The notes under the pieces were generated by a model. It was not told the DNA's origin, ran no database searches, and worked only from the letters and a program-made list of their open reading frames with translations. DNA of 64,000 bases from Littorina saxatilis (Eukaryota; Mollusca; Gastropoda; Littorinimorpha; Littorinidae), in NCBI RefSeq assembly GCF_037325665.1, contig NC_090253.1, positions 43,519,553 to 43,583,552 on the forward strand, written 5' to 3'. Numbering within the stretch: the first letter of the stretch is position 1; each line of letters begins with the position of its first letter. A program made the translations under genes and the position numbers. Below, piece after piece: positions 44,683 to 56,296 of the stretch.

Positions 44683-44815
44683 GGACCAGCAGTTTTTGTT
44701 GGTCCTCGGGGAGCATATCGCCTTCGTTTTTGTTTAAATATCAACCTCGGCCTTCGGCCTTGGTCGATAAAGATGAAACCGAAGAGGATATGCCCCCCTC
44801 AGACCAACAACAAAG
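44683..44815. mobile_element. Long imperfect hairpin, apex CTCGGCCTTCGGCCTTGG
   Basis: The ~60-base arms share GTTGGTC, GGGG, GCATATC and CTTCG blocks in inverse order. The apex contains TCGGCCT twice. The same architecture as 31431-31571. Confidence 0.7.
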
Positions 44816-45485
44816 CTGTCTGTCAACAAGCCTCCACATTTCTTATAATATTTTACGATAATATATTAGGACATTCCAACATATTAAACAATTTACCAGA
44901 CTGATTTGCAATTGGTAGAAACCATTATGTCCCGACAAATCCAAACAAAATGTGGTGTACAGAAAGGCGCAATGAAATTATATGATATGTATAGTACCAA
45001 ACAATTTCAATTATTAAAAAAAAAATGTTTAAGGACTCAGAATATGAAATAAATTGTCTAATTATTTTTTTGCGTGAAACACACAAGTTAAAGATGTTAG
45101 ATGAAAATGACTGCAGGTTAGAATTCTGGAGAGAAAAAAACCCGTTGTATTGAAAGCAATAACTATTTTTGCACATCGAATATTGTTTTTTTGTGCAGAA
45201 TAGCATTGAGCCAATATTTCGGCACTGCAGATAAGTTTTGACAAGAGTTTCGGGATATTTTAAATTCAAAACGCGAGTTTAAAAAACAAACAAACACCCG
45301 ATATTGTTTGGGATTGGGACAGTTTTTTTTTAAAGTGATCACATTCTTGTTTTCTTATTTTTTATTAGGGAAATATTATAATTATTTATTGTTGTCAATA
45401 ATTCTTCTGCCTGGGGCAGACACGTTTTAAGTAGTTCTGAGACAAAGATATTCCATCAAATTACATATTAGAAAAATCTTCTTGA
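44816..45485. other. No recognisable gene
   Basis: AT-rich; nothing supported. Confidence 0.4.
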
Positions 45486-45510
45486 TCTCTCTCTCTCTTT
45501 CTCTCTCTGG

Positions 45511-45573
<63 letters not shown>

Positions 45574-45628
45574 TCTATCTCTCTTTCTTTCTGTGCCTTA
45601 CTTTCTCCCAAACGTTAAGGTTTATAAA

Positions 45629-45703
<75 letters not shown>

Positions 45704-45743
45704 CTCTCTTTTTCTTTCTCTCTTTCTTTCTCTCTCTCTTTAT

Positions 45744-45812
<69 letters not shown>
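45486..45812. repeat. (CT)n-(GT)n-(CT)n compound microsatellite
   Basis: CT tracts at 45486-45590 and 45715-45812 surround a GT tract at 45630-45700. The pieces are separated by CCAAACGTTAAGG-type unique sequence. Confidence 0.92.
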
Positions 45813-45815
<3 letters not shown>

Positions 45816-46026
45816 AGAAAGGCGATTTGAATGATCCAAATTATTATCGTAAAATGTGTCTGTTTGTAATGTTAGTAGCAAGGTTTATAGTACTGTAATT
45901 AATAACAGGTTGCAAGAATGGAATAATGTAATTACAAGCTGGTTGTAAGAATTTAAACGTTAGATCATGTTTACACATTTGGCCTTTGGCCTTTGTACAG
46001 AAACAGTTTTCTTTGAATCGTAAACT

Positions 46027-46885
46027 GTGCTTAATAATAATCATTTTAATGTTGTTTTGAAGTTGTTTGTTTCCCAAGTACAACAAATAGTACAGTGTGG
46101 TGCTGAGCTATGGGGACTGGATAAGGCATGCAAAAAGGTATATTTATTTGCGTTGAAGAAGTTACAAGATTATCTGTGCTTAATAATAGTTATTTTAATT
46201 CTGTTTGAAGTTGTTTGATTTCCAAGTAAAACAAATAGTACAGTATGGTGATGGGCTATGGAGACTGGATAAGGCTGCTCTGCAGTGCAAAAAGGTCCAT
46301 TTGTTTGCGTTGAAGAAGTTCGTAGGAGTTGCGAATGCGAACACCCAACGATTTTGTATTTGGCAAAACAAACATATATCCGATATACTCGAATTATATC
46401 GTAAATTGTGTACTGTACATGACATCTAACCCTATTTTGTGTTGAATATGGATAGGCGTTTAACATTTATTGTGACTAAGTTTCGACTCGGCATTTCTGA
46501 AATTGCTGTGCATGCTAACCGATATAAAAGACATAATGGCGATGATTTGATGTGTCCGTTTTGTAAAGAAAAGCACGATGATGAAGTCCATTTTGTTTTG
46601 TGCTGCCCGTATTTGAACAACTTAAGAGAACAACTTATTCCATTTCAATATTATAAAAACTCAAGGTTCTTTTGACTTAGCGTGCTCTTAGCCTCATCAC
46701 AAGAAACTGTTAAGAGAAGTTGTAACATCTAAGTTAAATGCCGTGTATTTTATGTTTTAAGCCATAATATTGTACGATTATCATGTTTTCTTTTCTTGCA
46801 CCCGTTGAGTTCAATAATATGGAATCAGTGTAACCTTTTGTTCACATCTCTTCATAAGGGTCAATGGCCTAATAAATAAAATATC
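46027..46885 (+). mobile_element. LINE 3' end (RT C-terminal region), degenerate
   Basis: Fragments read VQQIVQCGAELWGLDKACKK, then KVHLFALKKFVGVANANTQ, and later KFRLGISEIAVHANRYKRH with CPFCKEKHDDEVHFVLCCPY. This order (QYG.E.WG...K..LFALK..., then RFR.GI....H..RY, then a CPFC...HF...CP finger) is familiar from molluscan LINE ORF2 C-termini. A 149-bp segment starting GTGCTTAATAATA is tandemly duplicated (46027 and 46176), and the frame is broken. The end, AATGGCCTAATAAATAAA, is the likely 3' terminus. Confidence 0.7.
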
Positions 46886-47361
46886 TGCGTCTGCGTCTCT
46901 CTCTCGCTCCCTCCCTCTCTCGCTCCCTCCCTCTCTTTTTCGGTGACAAAATATGTTTGCAACTGAACAGTAGAGAACTCTCGGCTCGTAGAACCATAAT
47001 CAAAAAACAAGAAAGGTATAAGTTGTTATTGACAAAACAATATAAAAAATTATAAAAATGGGGATTCATAGAACCATACTTTTCCCCAGTCTTCTGTTGT
47101 ATTGCGTGTTGCGTGAACAGTGTGGAAGTGTGTGCTATGCTATGTTGTATTATTTTGTGTAGGCTGTATACCTAGACATTATGCAAAGATATCGCATCGT
47201 TGTGTCAGTATTTTTCGGCAGATGCTTGCCCGGAATTACTCCCAAAGCTTTAAATATTTAGGTATGACATATTATAACCATCAACAAATGACTAATTTTA
47301 ACGTACTTTGATTTTTTGTTTAACCAGAGATACCACCTCAAACATCCGCCCCATGAATTCA
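46886..47361. other. No recognisable gene
   Basis: A CTCGCTCCCTCC-type run, then AT-rich sequence. Confidence 0.45.
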
Positions 47362-48138
47362 ACAAGTCGCGTAAGGCGAAAATACAACATTTAGTCAAGC
47401 TGTCGAACTCACAGAATGAAACTGAACGCAATGCAATTTTTCAGCAAGACCGTATACTCGTAGCATCGTGAGTCCACCGCTCATGGCAAAGGCAGTGAAA
47501 TTGACAAGAAGAGCGGGGTAGTAGTTGCGCTGAGAAGGATAGCACGCTTTTCTGTACCTCTCTTCGTTTTAACTTTCTGAGCGTGTTTTTAATCCAAACA
47601 TATCATATCTATATGTTTTTGGAATCAGGAACCGACACGGAATAAGATGAAAGTGTTTTTAAATTGATTTCGAAAAATTAATTTTGATCATAATTTTTAT
47701 ATTTTTAATTTTCAGAGCTTGTTTTTGATCCAAATATAACATATTTATATGTTTTTGGAATCAGAAAATGATGAAGAATAAGATGAACGTAAATTTGGAT
47801 CGTTTTATAAATTGTTTTTTTTTAAACAATTTTCAGATTTTTAATGACCAAAGTCATTAATTAATTTTTAAGCCACCAAGCTAAAATGCAATACCGAAGT
47901 CCGGCCTTTGTCGAAGATTGCTTGGCCAAAATTTCAATTAATTTGATTGAAAAATTAGGGTGTGACAGTGCCGCCTCAAGTTTTACAAAAAGCCGGATAT
48001 GACGTCATCAAAGGTATTTATCGAAAAAAAGAAAAAACATCCGGGGATATCATTCCCAGGAACTCTCATGTAAAATTTCATAAAGATCGGTCCAGTAGTT
48101 TGGCCTGAATCGCTCTACACACACACGCGCACAGACAG

Positions 48139-48234
<96 letters not shown>

Positions 48235-48300
48235 CACGACCCTCGTCTCGATTCCCCCTCTACGTTAAAACATTTAGTCAAAACTTGACTAAATGTAAAA
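47362..48300 (+). mobile_element. Family A copy 7, full length
   Basis: The best complete example on this strand: ACAAGTCGCGTAAGGCG to AAAACTTGACTAAATGTAA, with TGACGTCA at 48000-48007 and (CA)n at 48120-48232. Confidence 0.92.
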
Positions 48301-48966
48301 AAGAAGAAAATAATACAGAAAAAGGGTTCTGGTTTTATTGTTTTTAAATGTTTTAATCGAATTACTAAAATACGAGATTGGTCGGCCACATATTTAATCA
48401 CGGGTTCAATAGGTTCCCTTACCTTGAACGCATATCGTAAAACGAAATGGACACAAACGAATGCAAAAATAAGCGAAATTTAACAATGACAAGTAAGCAT
48501 AAAAGCCAGACTGTGTGATAAATGACAGTTTGCATACACTTTATTTCTATCTTAACTAAACAAATCTACTTTTACATTCTTACAGAAAAATCTTTGCTGA
48601 ATGAGAAGAAAAGAAGAAGAAGAAGAAGAAGAAGAAGAAGAAGAAGAAGAAGAAGAAGAAGAAGAAGAAGAAGAAGAAGAAGAAGAAGAAGAAGAAGAAG
48701 AAGAAGAAGAAAAGAAGAAGAAGAAGAAGAAGAAGAAGAAGAAGAAGAAGAAGAAGAAGCAGAAAAGTACTTACCTTTCGATGTGGAAGATATGATTGGT
48801 GGTCCATGCCATGCCGACTCTTATATACTCTTTGCCTTTCGCCAGGACACGTACGAGTATTTGCTTGGAGTGTTTTTCTGTTTACTTCCTTGTTTGAAGT
48901 GTTCCAGGGCGCTAAGCAGTGCAACGTAGCAATACTTCATTATAGAAAGTGAGAACTCAAGACAAA
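48301..48966. repeat. (AAG)n microsatellite in otherwise plain sequence
   Basis: A pure AAG tract runs from 48604 to ~48760, broken once by an extra A. The flanks show no gene. Confidence 0.9.
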
Positions 48967-49383
48967 ACAAGTCGCGTGAAGCAAAATCCAAACATCCAAT
49001 CAATCTGTCGGAATGAAACTAAAAGATCGACACTGAAATCCTAGAATCCGTCATCACCCAAACTAATAAGGCTTGGCTAGCCGAATATCGAAGACAAAAA
49101 CTAGTCTCCGCGAAGCGTGCAAGCATATTACCGATTTGTGTTCATGTTGAGCACATTTGAAGAGTACAAATGGCATATTTGTTTAAGATTTAGAAAATGC
49201 AAAATAGAATACAATTGTTTTTAAACAGTTAATCAAGTTTCAGTTTTAGTTAGATTATTTTTAGAGTTTTAATGAACTAATTTATGAAATAATGTTCAGG
49301 CTTTCAAGCTGAAACGCAATCCCATTGTCCGGACCGGGTGAAAGATTGTTTTTACCAAAATGTCAATCAATTTGATTAAAAAA

Positions 49384-51750
49384 ACAAGTCGCGTAAAGCG
49401 AAAATACAACATTTAGTCAAGCTGTCGTACTCACAGAATGAAACTGACCGCACTGCATTTTTTTCACCAAGACCGTATACTCGTAGCATCGTCAGTCCAC
49501 CGCTCGTGGCAAAGGCAGTGAAATTGACTAGCCAGAATAGCGCGGTAGTATTGGCGCTGAGCAGGATAGCACGTTTTTCTTTATCTCTGTTCTTTTTAAT
49601 TTTCTGACCTTGTTTTTAATCTAAACATATCATATATATATATGTTTTTGGAATCAGGAACCAACAAGGAAATCGATTTCGGAAATTTAATTTTAATCAT
49701 AATGTTCATATATTTAATTTTCAGAGCTTGTTTTTAATCGGAATTTAACATATTTATAAGTTTTGGGAATCAGAACATTATGAAGAATAAGATAACATTA
49801 TTTTTGGATCGTTTCATACAAAAAATGATTTTAATTACAATTTTCAGATTTTTAATGACTCATTCATCAGTTTCTAGCCTCCAAGCTGAAATGCAATACC
49901 AAAGTCCGGCCTTTGCCGAAGATTGCTTGGCCAACATTTCAACAATCAATTCCATTGAAAAATGAGGGTGTGACAGTGCTTCCTCAACTTTTACAAAAAG
50001 CCGGATATGACGTCATCAAAGACATTTATCGAAAAATAAAAGTCTGGGGATATCATTCCCAGAAACTCTCATGTAAATTGTCATCTAAAGTTGGCCAAAA
50101 TATTATTGCAACAATTTTTGCACGCTAAGAAAAGCATTAAAACGCAATTTATTTTAGTTGAACTTTATATGCTCGAAAGGGTAATTACGTCAGCTGTACA
50201 TATCATTTGTCCGATTGATGGTACTGTGTATAGGCATCCCGTGACATCCTGTCAAACAAGGTCACCCCTAAAATCGACCTGACAAAAACCATAGCCCCGT
50301 ATTTTAAAATCTGCAAAATATCAGAATATGCACAAACCAAACACTTCTAACAACCATTGGAAAGGCCGTTCAATTTCCTGTTCAGAACATTTTGTTTTAT
50401 GCACCTGACTTCTTTAGTCTTTATGTAGCCTTTTATCAAAGGCGGTAGGTGTCAACCGTTTCAGAGGCCAAAAAAGGCACGTTTTGCGGTCATTTTTGAG
50501 GGGGTCCTCCACTCAAAGAGCCATATCTGCTCAAGTGTTTAATGATTTGCTTTGGAAATTTCAAAAGTTATTACCAATAGGCCGACAAAAATGTGTGTAG
50601 CTTTTTGCGAATGTGCATACTTAGCGTGTCGTATTACGTAACTTTTCCAAAAGAACTAAACAAATATTCATATTAATTCAGGGTTTTAGGTTAAAAAATT
50701 GTGACTTTGCATGCTAAGCACAATCTGGATGAGGCAATAGGTGCCAAAGTTTGAGGCAGATCCGAGTGCTGGTTTACATTTGCTGGAGATGGGAACACGC
50801 ATGAAAAATTATCGATCACCGTCAGTGGTACTGAGTACACTACCCGTGGAGACTAACAGTCCTGGGCCTGTGCTTACTCGCCTGTCTCGGATCGCTGTGT
50901 TGCGCTTTTGTGACCCGCAGCGAAGGAAGCACAGGCCAAGGACAGTTTATCTCCACAGCTACTGTACGCATTACCAAAGACGGTGATCGATAATTTTTCA
51001 TGCGCGTTCCCATCTTCAACAAATGTAAACCAGCTCTTGGATCTGCCTGAAAAGTTGGCACCTATTGCTTCAACCATTTTTCGCTTAGCATGCAAAGTCA
51101 CGATTTGTTTGCCTAAAACCCAGAATTAATATGAATAATTGTTTAGTTCTTTCGGAAAAATTACTTAATACGACACGCTTAATATACACATTCGCAAAAA
51201 GCACCACACATTTAGGTCAGCCTATTTGGTAATAACTTCTGAAATTTCCAAAGCAAATCATTGAGAACTTGAGCAGATATGGCTCTTTGGGTGGAGGACC
51301 CCGTCAAAAATGGCCGCAAAACATGCCTTTTTTGGCCTCTGAAACGGTTGACACCTACCGCCTTTGATACAAGGCTACATAAAGACTAAAGAAGTCAGGT
51401 GCATAAAACAAAATGTTCTGAACAGGAAATTGAATGGCCTTGCCAATGGTTGTCAGAAGTGTTTGGTTTGTGCATATTCTAATTTTTTGCAGATTTTAAA
51501 ATACGGGGCTATGGTTTTTGTCAGGTCGATTTTAGGGGTGACCTTGTTTGACAGGCTGTCACGGGATGCCTATATTATAAAGTACCATCAATCGGACAAA
51601 TGATATGTACAGCTTACATAATTACCTTTTTAAGCATATAAAGTTCAACTAAAATGAATTGTGTTTTAATGCTTTTCTGAGCGTGCAAAAATTGTTGCAA
51701 TAATTTTTTGGCCAAGTTTAGTTCGGTCCAATAGTTTTCTCTGAATCGCT

Positions 51751-51802
<52 letters not shown>

Positions 51803-51866
51803 CATGACCCTCGTCTCGATTCCTCCTCTATGTTAAAACATTTAGTCAAAACTTGACTAAATGTAA
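49384..51866 (+). mobile_element. Family A copy 9, nested in copy 8, split by foldback
   Basis: ACAAGTCGCGTAAAGCG to ATGTAAATTGTCAT (50083), then from TTCGGTCCAATAG (51722) through a CA repeat to CTTGACTAAATGTAA (51866). TGACGTCA is at 50008-50015. Confidence 0.85.
50084..51721. mobile_element. 1.64 kb foldback element, arms ~790 bp
   Basis: The left end, CTAAAGTTGGCCAAAA, and the reversed right end, CTAAACTTGGCCAAAA, begin two arms. These stay complementary, with few mismatches, to about 50876 and 50930, leaving a ~50-base loop (CTCGCCTGTCTCGGATCGC...). There is no transposase frame. A transcript of either strand would fold into one very long hairpin. No clear target duplication. Class unknown; called a foldback on structure alone. 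Confidence 0.88.
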
Positions 51867-52040
51867 TGAGATCGTCAGAGTGCCACCTTAACTTTTTGTA
51901 ATAGCTGGATATGACGTCATCAAAACATTTATTGAAAAAAACAAACAAACCCGGATTTGGAACATCATATGTTAGGATTGGTGTGTCTAGTTTCATAGAG
52001 ATCTTTTCAGTAGTTTTCGGGGAATCTCCACACACACACA

Positions 52041-52267
52041 TCAATCAATCAATCAACATGAAGCTTATATAGCGCGTATTCCGTGGGTACAGTTCTAAGC
52101 GCTTGTCGAAGAGTTGTCAACACGGGACTAACAAAGAAACTAACATCTACAGACGGAAACGAACCCTATCACACACTAGCAAACCCTGATAAACATACAA
52201 CAAACAACTGTTTAACAACAATGTACACATCAATAGCTAGGTCCAAACAAAATAATATTAAGCACAA

Positions 52268-52272
<5 letters not shown>
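52041..52272 (+). mobile_element. SINE-like element starting (ATCA)n
   Basis: TCAATCAATCAATC, ATATAGCGCGTATTCCGTGG, GTACAGTTCTAAGCGC, then CAACACGGGACTAAC and ACTAACATCTACAGACGG. It is the reverse-orientation relative of the 19476-19555 unit. It sits inside family A copy 8. Confidence 0.65.
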
Positions 52273-52345
<73 letters not shown>

Positions 52346-52699
52346 AACACATACACAAACACATGCGCGGACGCACACACATACGACACTAGTAACTCCC
52401 TCGTCTCGATTATCAGTCTATCAGAAAACATTCAGTAAAAACTTGACTGAATGTAACTACCACGATTTGCTAACTCAGCATACATGCTGGTAAAGAAACA
52501 AAGAAAGATAGAGGCAGAAGGCAAATAAGGAAGTAAACAAACGAGAACACAAAATAGAAGACAACCAAACACGTCTGACCAGAATACTATTGATGGGAAA
52601 GAATAACAACGTCATATGAGTTTTAGAACTATTGTTTAGGATTGTGAGAGAGGTGTATGACACATTCAATAGCAAACATATGTCTTTAGCAGCTGCTAG

Positions 52700-52767
52700 T
52701 TACATTTGGTCAATATTTGACTAAATATTTCAACACGAACTTGGAGTCGAGACGAGGGTGGTGGTGT

Positions 52768-52852
<85 letters not shown>

Positions 52853-52901
52853 TGCGTGTGTATGTGCGTGTATGTGTATGTGTGTGTGTGTGCGTGTGTG
52901 T

Positions 52902-52943
<42 letters not shown>

Positions 52944-53322
52944 CTATGTGTGTGACTATGTGTGTGTGTGCGTGTGTGTGTAGAGCGATTCCTAGAAAAG
53001 AACTGGGCAGATCGTCATGAAACTTTACATACACATTCTTCCGAGTGAAACTCACAGACGGTTTTTTTCTTCTTCATTTTTTCATAAATATCTTTGATGA
53101 CGTCATATCCTGTGGCACTGTCAAGCCCCCTTTTTTCGATCAAATTGATTGACATTTTGGTCAAGCAATCTTCGACGGAGCCCGGACTTTGGGATCAGCT
53201 TGGGACCTTCGCAATTAACTTATTAGTCTGGTCATTGAAAATCTCATAATTCTGATCAAAATTACAATTTTAGTAATCGATATCATCTTATTCTTTATTA
53301 TTTCCTGAATTAAAAAACATAT
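52700..53322 (-). mobile_element. Family A, diverged subfamily copy
   Basis: TACATTTGGTCAATATTTGAC, GGAGTCGAGACGAGGGTGG, (TG)n 52770-52980, TAGAGCGATTCCTAG, TGACGTCA at 53098-53105. It stops at CATATG, where another element begins. Confidence 0.8.
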
Positions 53323-53520
53323 GCAGTTGAGCCGCCTTATAAGAACATCGCTTATAAGAAACTTCGCTTACAAGAAATGCCTTTTTATTTTCCTGCCAAA
53401 TGTCTTCCGTCCTCCACCTAGAATTATCCGGATAAGAAATACTCCGTATAAGCAATACTCCCTTATAAGAAAGCCTCGGTTAAGAAAAAGGATTTCTCTC
53501 CCTTGAAACACCTGTCCTTG
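53323..53520. mobile_element. pogo/Tigger-like MITE end
   Basis: CAGTTGAGCCGCCTTATAAG followed by repeats of CGCTTATAAGAAACTTCGC. CAGTTGAACCTCGCTTATAA-type termini with internal TTATAA repeats are typical of pogo-like elements. The opposite end is not identified, so it may be one-sided. Confidence 0.45.
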
Positions 53521-53962
53521 GTTATAGGAAAGAACCTGACAGTTAAGCTTTACATTTGTTGCAATGCTTGTAACTGATGTCATCCAGACAGAGTGGAAAG
53601 GCTGGACAGGCACCTGAATCGTAAATCGGTGTGTTCGAACGACTCCTGTGTAGGGTGTTAAAGGACTGCAGAATGATTTCAACACTCGCAATTAAGCAAG
53701 TAACCGCATCAAGCGCCTGTTTTGTTCGTATTCTCGTATTCGTATTGTAGCTTGTTTGTATATTTGTTTGTTTATCTGTTGTTGTTGATGACTGATTCAT
53801 TACATGCACTGAAATAACACTCCACAGTAAAAAAAGAAAACTTTTTATTATTTTTATTAGTATGACTATTTTATTACACAGGTCTTTTATATTTCTGAGA
53901 TCATCAAGCAACTCGCTGTTGTGTGGTTGTTACACTTTTACGAGTCGAAAACTGGGACCGCT
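53521..53962. other. No recognisable gene
   Basis: Nothing supported. Confidence 0.4.
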
Positions 53963-53970
53963 CTCTCACC

Positions 53971-54953
53971 GGGTGTCACTAAAACTCGAAACGACGCGAA
54001 AAGACACGAAAAGACGCGAAAAGACACAAAAAGACGCGAAAAGACGCGAAAAGACACGAAAAGACGCGAAAAGACACGAAAAGACGCGAAAAGACGCGAA
54101 AAGACACGAAAAGACGGATAGCTTGGGCCCCAGGTGGTCGTAACGTAATGTGCCGCCAGCTTGACTGGGTATGTTGGGGGAATCGGCGTTTTGTCAAGTA
54201 GTCTAGATGTTAATTCCTTTGTCGGATCGGATGGATCGAATACCAGCTCAGCTGGCGTGTGGTCAGTTGCGTAACTTTTATGAGTTACCCGGGGTAGCCG
54301 CTGATAACACGTTTGTGTAGGAATGTTTGATGCGCTCAGATCAAAGCCTCATTTAAGAGATAGCGAATTCCTTTGAATTTGATACGAGAAGCGTGCCAAC
54401 TGGGCTCGAATGTTTTAGTCTTTACACCCCCCCCCCCCTCCTTTCTTCTTGTCTTTAACCAATGGAATGGCTTATCATCTTAGAATGTTGTGTTACTAAT
54501 AGTTACTGAGATTTGTAATTGGATGTGTGTGACTCTAGCTAAAGTTTAATAATGTATGTGCATGCTAGGGTGTGAAAGAGAACGGAGAGAACTTTGAGAA
54601 CTTCGGAAGACTTTGGACGTATATTTGGTTGTGAGATCCACTCCAATAAATTAAGTGACACCAACATCAACATCAAACAGGTGTGAGTGTGAGTGTGAGT
54701 GTGCGTGTGAGCTGTGAGGAGGTGATTGTTACAAGAAGGTGTGAATGCGCTGTGTGAGTGTCAGTGGTGAAAGGGTCAAAGGTGTGTTTTCGTGTATTTG
54801 TGCGTCTTTTCGTATGTATTTGCTGTCTTTTCGTGTCTTTTCGCGTCGCGTCTTTTCGTGTCTTTTCGCGTCTTTTCGCGTCTTTTCGCGTCTTTTCGTG
54901 TCTTTTCGTGTCTTTTCGCGTCTTTTCGTGTCTTTTCGAGTTTTAGTGACACC
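53971..54953. mobile_element. TIR element with decamer-minisatellite arms
   Basis: The left end GGGTGTCACTAAAACTCG is followed by ~12 decamers (AAAAGACGCG or AAAAGACACG, to ~54115). The right end is the exact inverse: (TCTTTTCGCG/TG)n from ~54826, then CGAGTTTTAGTGACACC. The flanking CTCTCACC (53963-53970 and 54955-54962) is an 8-bp duplication, 9 bp with one mismatch. That size suits hAT or Mutator groups. The ~700-base interior is non-coding. Confidence 0.8.
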
Positions 54954-54963
54954 GCTCTCACCA

Positions 54964-55390
54964 CTTGGCTATTTGGCCTCTTCCACCTTCATATCATCTG
55001 GAGAGAAAAAAAGTACAGCTCTTCAAAATAAAGTAGACACCAAAGGTGTTTGCGTGCAGAGTAAGTTAAGATGGCGTCATTTATAACCACATGTGAACAA
55101 ATCCTGCATGACAAAGAGTGGCGTCTCCAAATATTGTTTGTTGTTGGCCCATGAGACGGATAATTCGTTTTATAAATTGTCAGATAAGCAAATAAATATA
55201 AAAATGCACAAACAAACAACACACGAACCACAGCCAATAAGCCAACGAACCAAGCAAACACAAACATTTATACAAACAAACATGAAAGATTATTATCAAT
55301 TGCATAATGAAAATAGTTTTGGACAAACAATAAAAAGATGGAATGTCGAGGATTTGTTCCCCGTGAATTGAGGAAGAGAATAAAAGGAAC

Positions 55391-55474
<84 letters not shown>

Positions 55475-55919
55475 GACAGAGACGGAAACAGAGATGGATA
55501 GACAGATATAGACCCAAAGATCATTTGAGAACAGAAACCCTTGGAGGCTAAAGTTTGTGCATACTTGCAAATGAACGTCGCAAGGTGAGGCAATGATCTT
55601 TTGACTTTAAATACAAGCTGAAGAGAGCTTGAGAGTTCAAGATTTGAAGAATTAGTTTAAATCCACCCATTTTTTTTCACTTTGAGCATTGTCTTTTCAA
55701 TGTCAAACACAATAAAACTATGAATGTGTGGATTCAAAGAATGATGAGGAATAGCAAAATGGTAATTGTATGTGTCTTGTACCAAACATAAATAAAGTGG
55801 CTATTTCACGGTTTTCATCATTTCTAAAAAAAAAAATGTTTGATCAAACACAACAAAACTATTCGTGTTCTTATCCAGAAGGCAATAACAAAATACAATG
55901 ATATCAATTATGGGATTCC
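54964..55919. other. No gene; (GA)n/(CAGA)n at 55393-55500
   Basis: Compound GA and CAGA microsatellite in otherwise unremarkable sequence. Confidence 0.6.
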
Positions 55920-56296
55920 ATTTTCGATTTTTACAAAGAGTAACAAATTGGCAAATTTTGAATGAAACTTTTATCAATCATTTTCTAAAGTACCAAGCTG
56001 AAATGCAATTCCATAACTCAGACTAGGTCAATGATTGTGTAACAAAAATGTCAATTGAATTGATGAAAGAATGTAGCCGTGACGGTGAGGCCTCGAGTTT
56101 TAACAAACCATCAAATATGACGTCATCAAACAGCCCTGTCTAAAACCAGCACAAGCTTATAGTGACCTAAAACACGTGTACACCGATTGTTCACAAAAAT
56201 CCGTTCAGTAGTTTTTAAGAAATGCTTTGCACAGACACGAACACATACACCCACAAACATACCTAGGGAGCCAACCTCACCCTCCTTCCTCATTAC

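Larger units (their letters stand above)
48967..52456 (+). mobile_element. Family A copy 8, old, split by two insertions
   Basis: Begins ACAAGTCGCGTGAAGC (48967) and is diverged. It is interrupted after ...TTTGATTAAA at 49383 by copy 9, and resumes at 51867 with TCGTCAGAGTGCCACC and TGACGTCA (51912-51919). It is interrupted again at 52041-52272 by a SINE-like element and ends in a CA repeat, CCCTCGTCTCGATTATC and ACTTGACTGAATGTAA at 52456. The three pieces together follow the family order exactly. Confidence 0.8.

Noticed and set aside
48604-48760. Poly-Arg, poly-Glu or poly-Leu/Phe frames
   Set aside because: Produced by the pure AAG tract.
48967-52456. CRISPR-like or satellite array
   Set aside because: The repeated words are due to nested copies of one dispersed family, not regularly spaced repeats.
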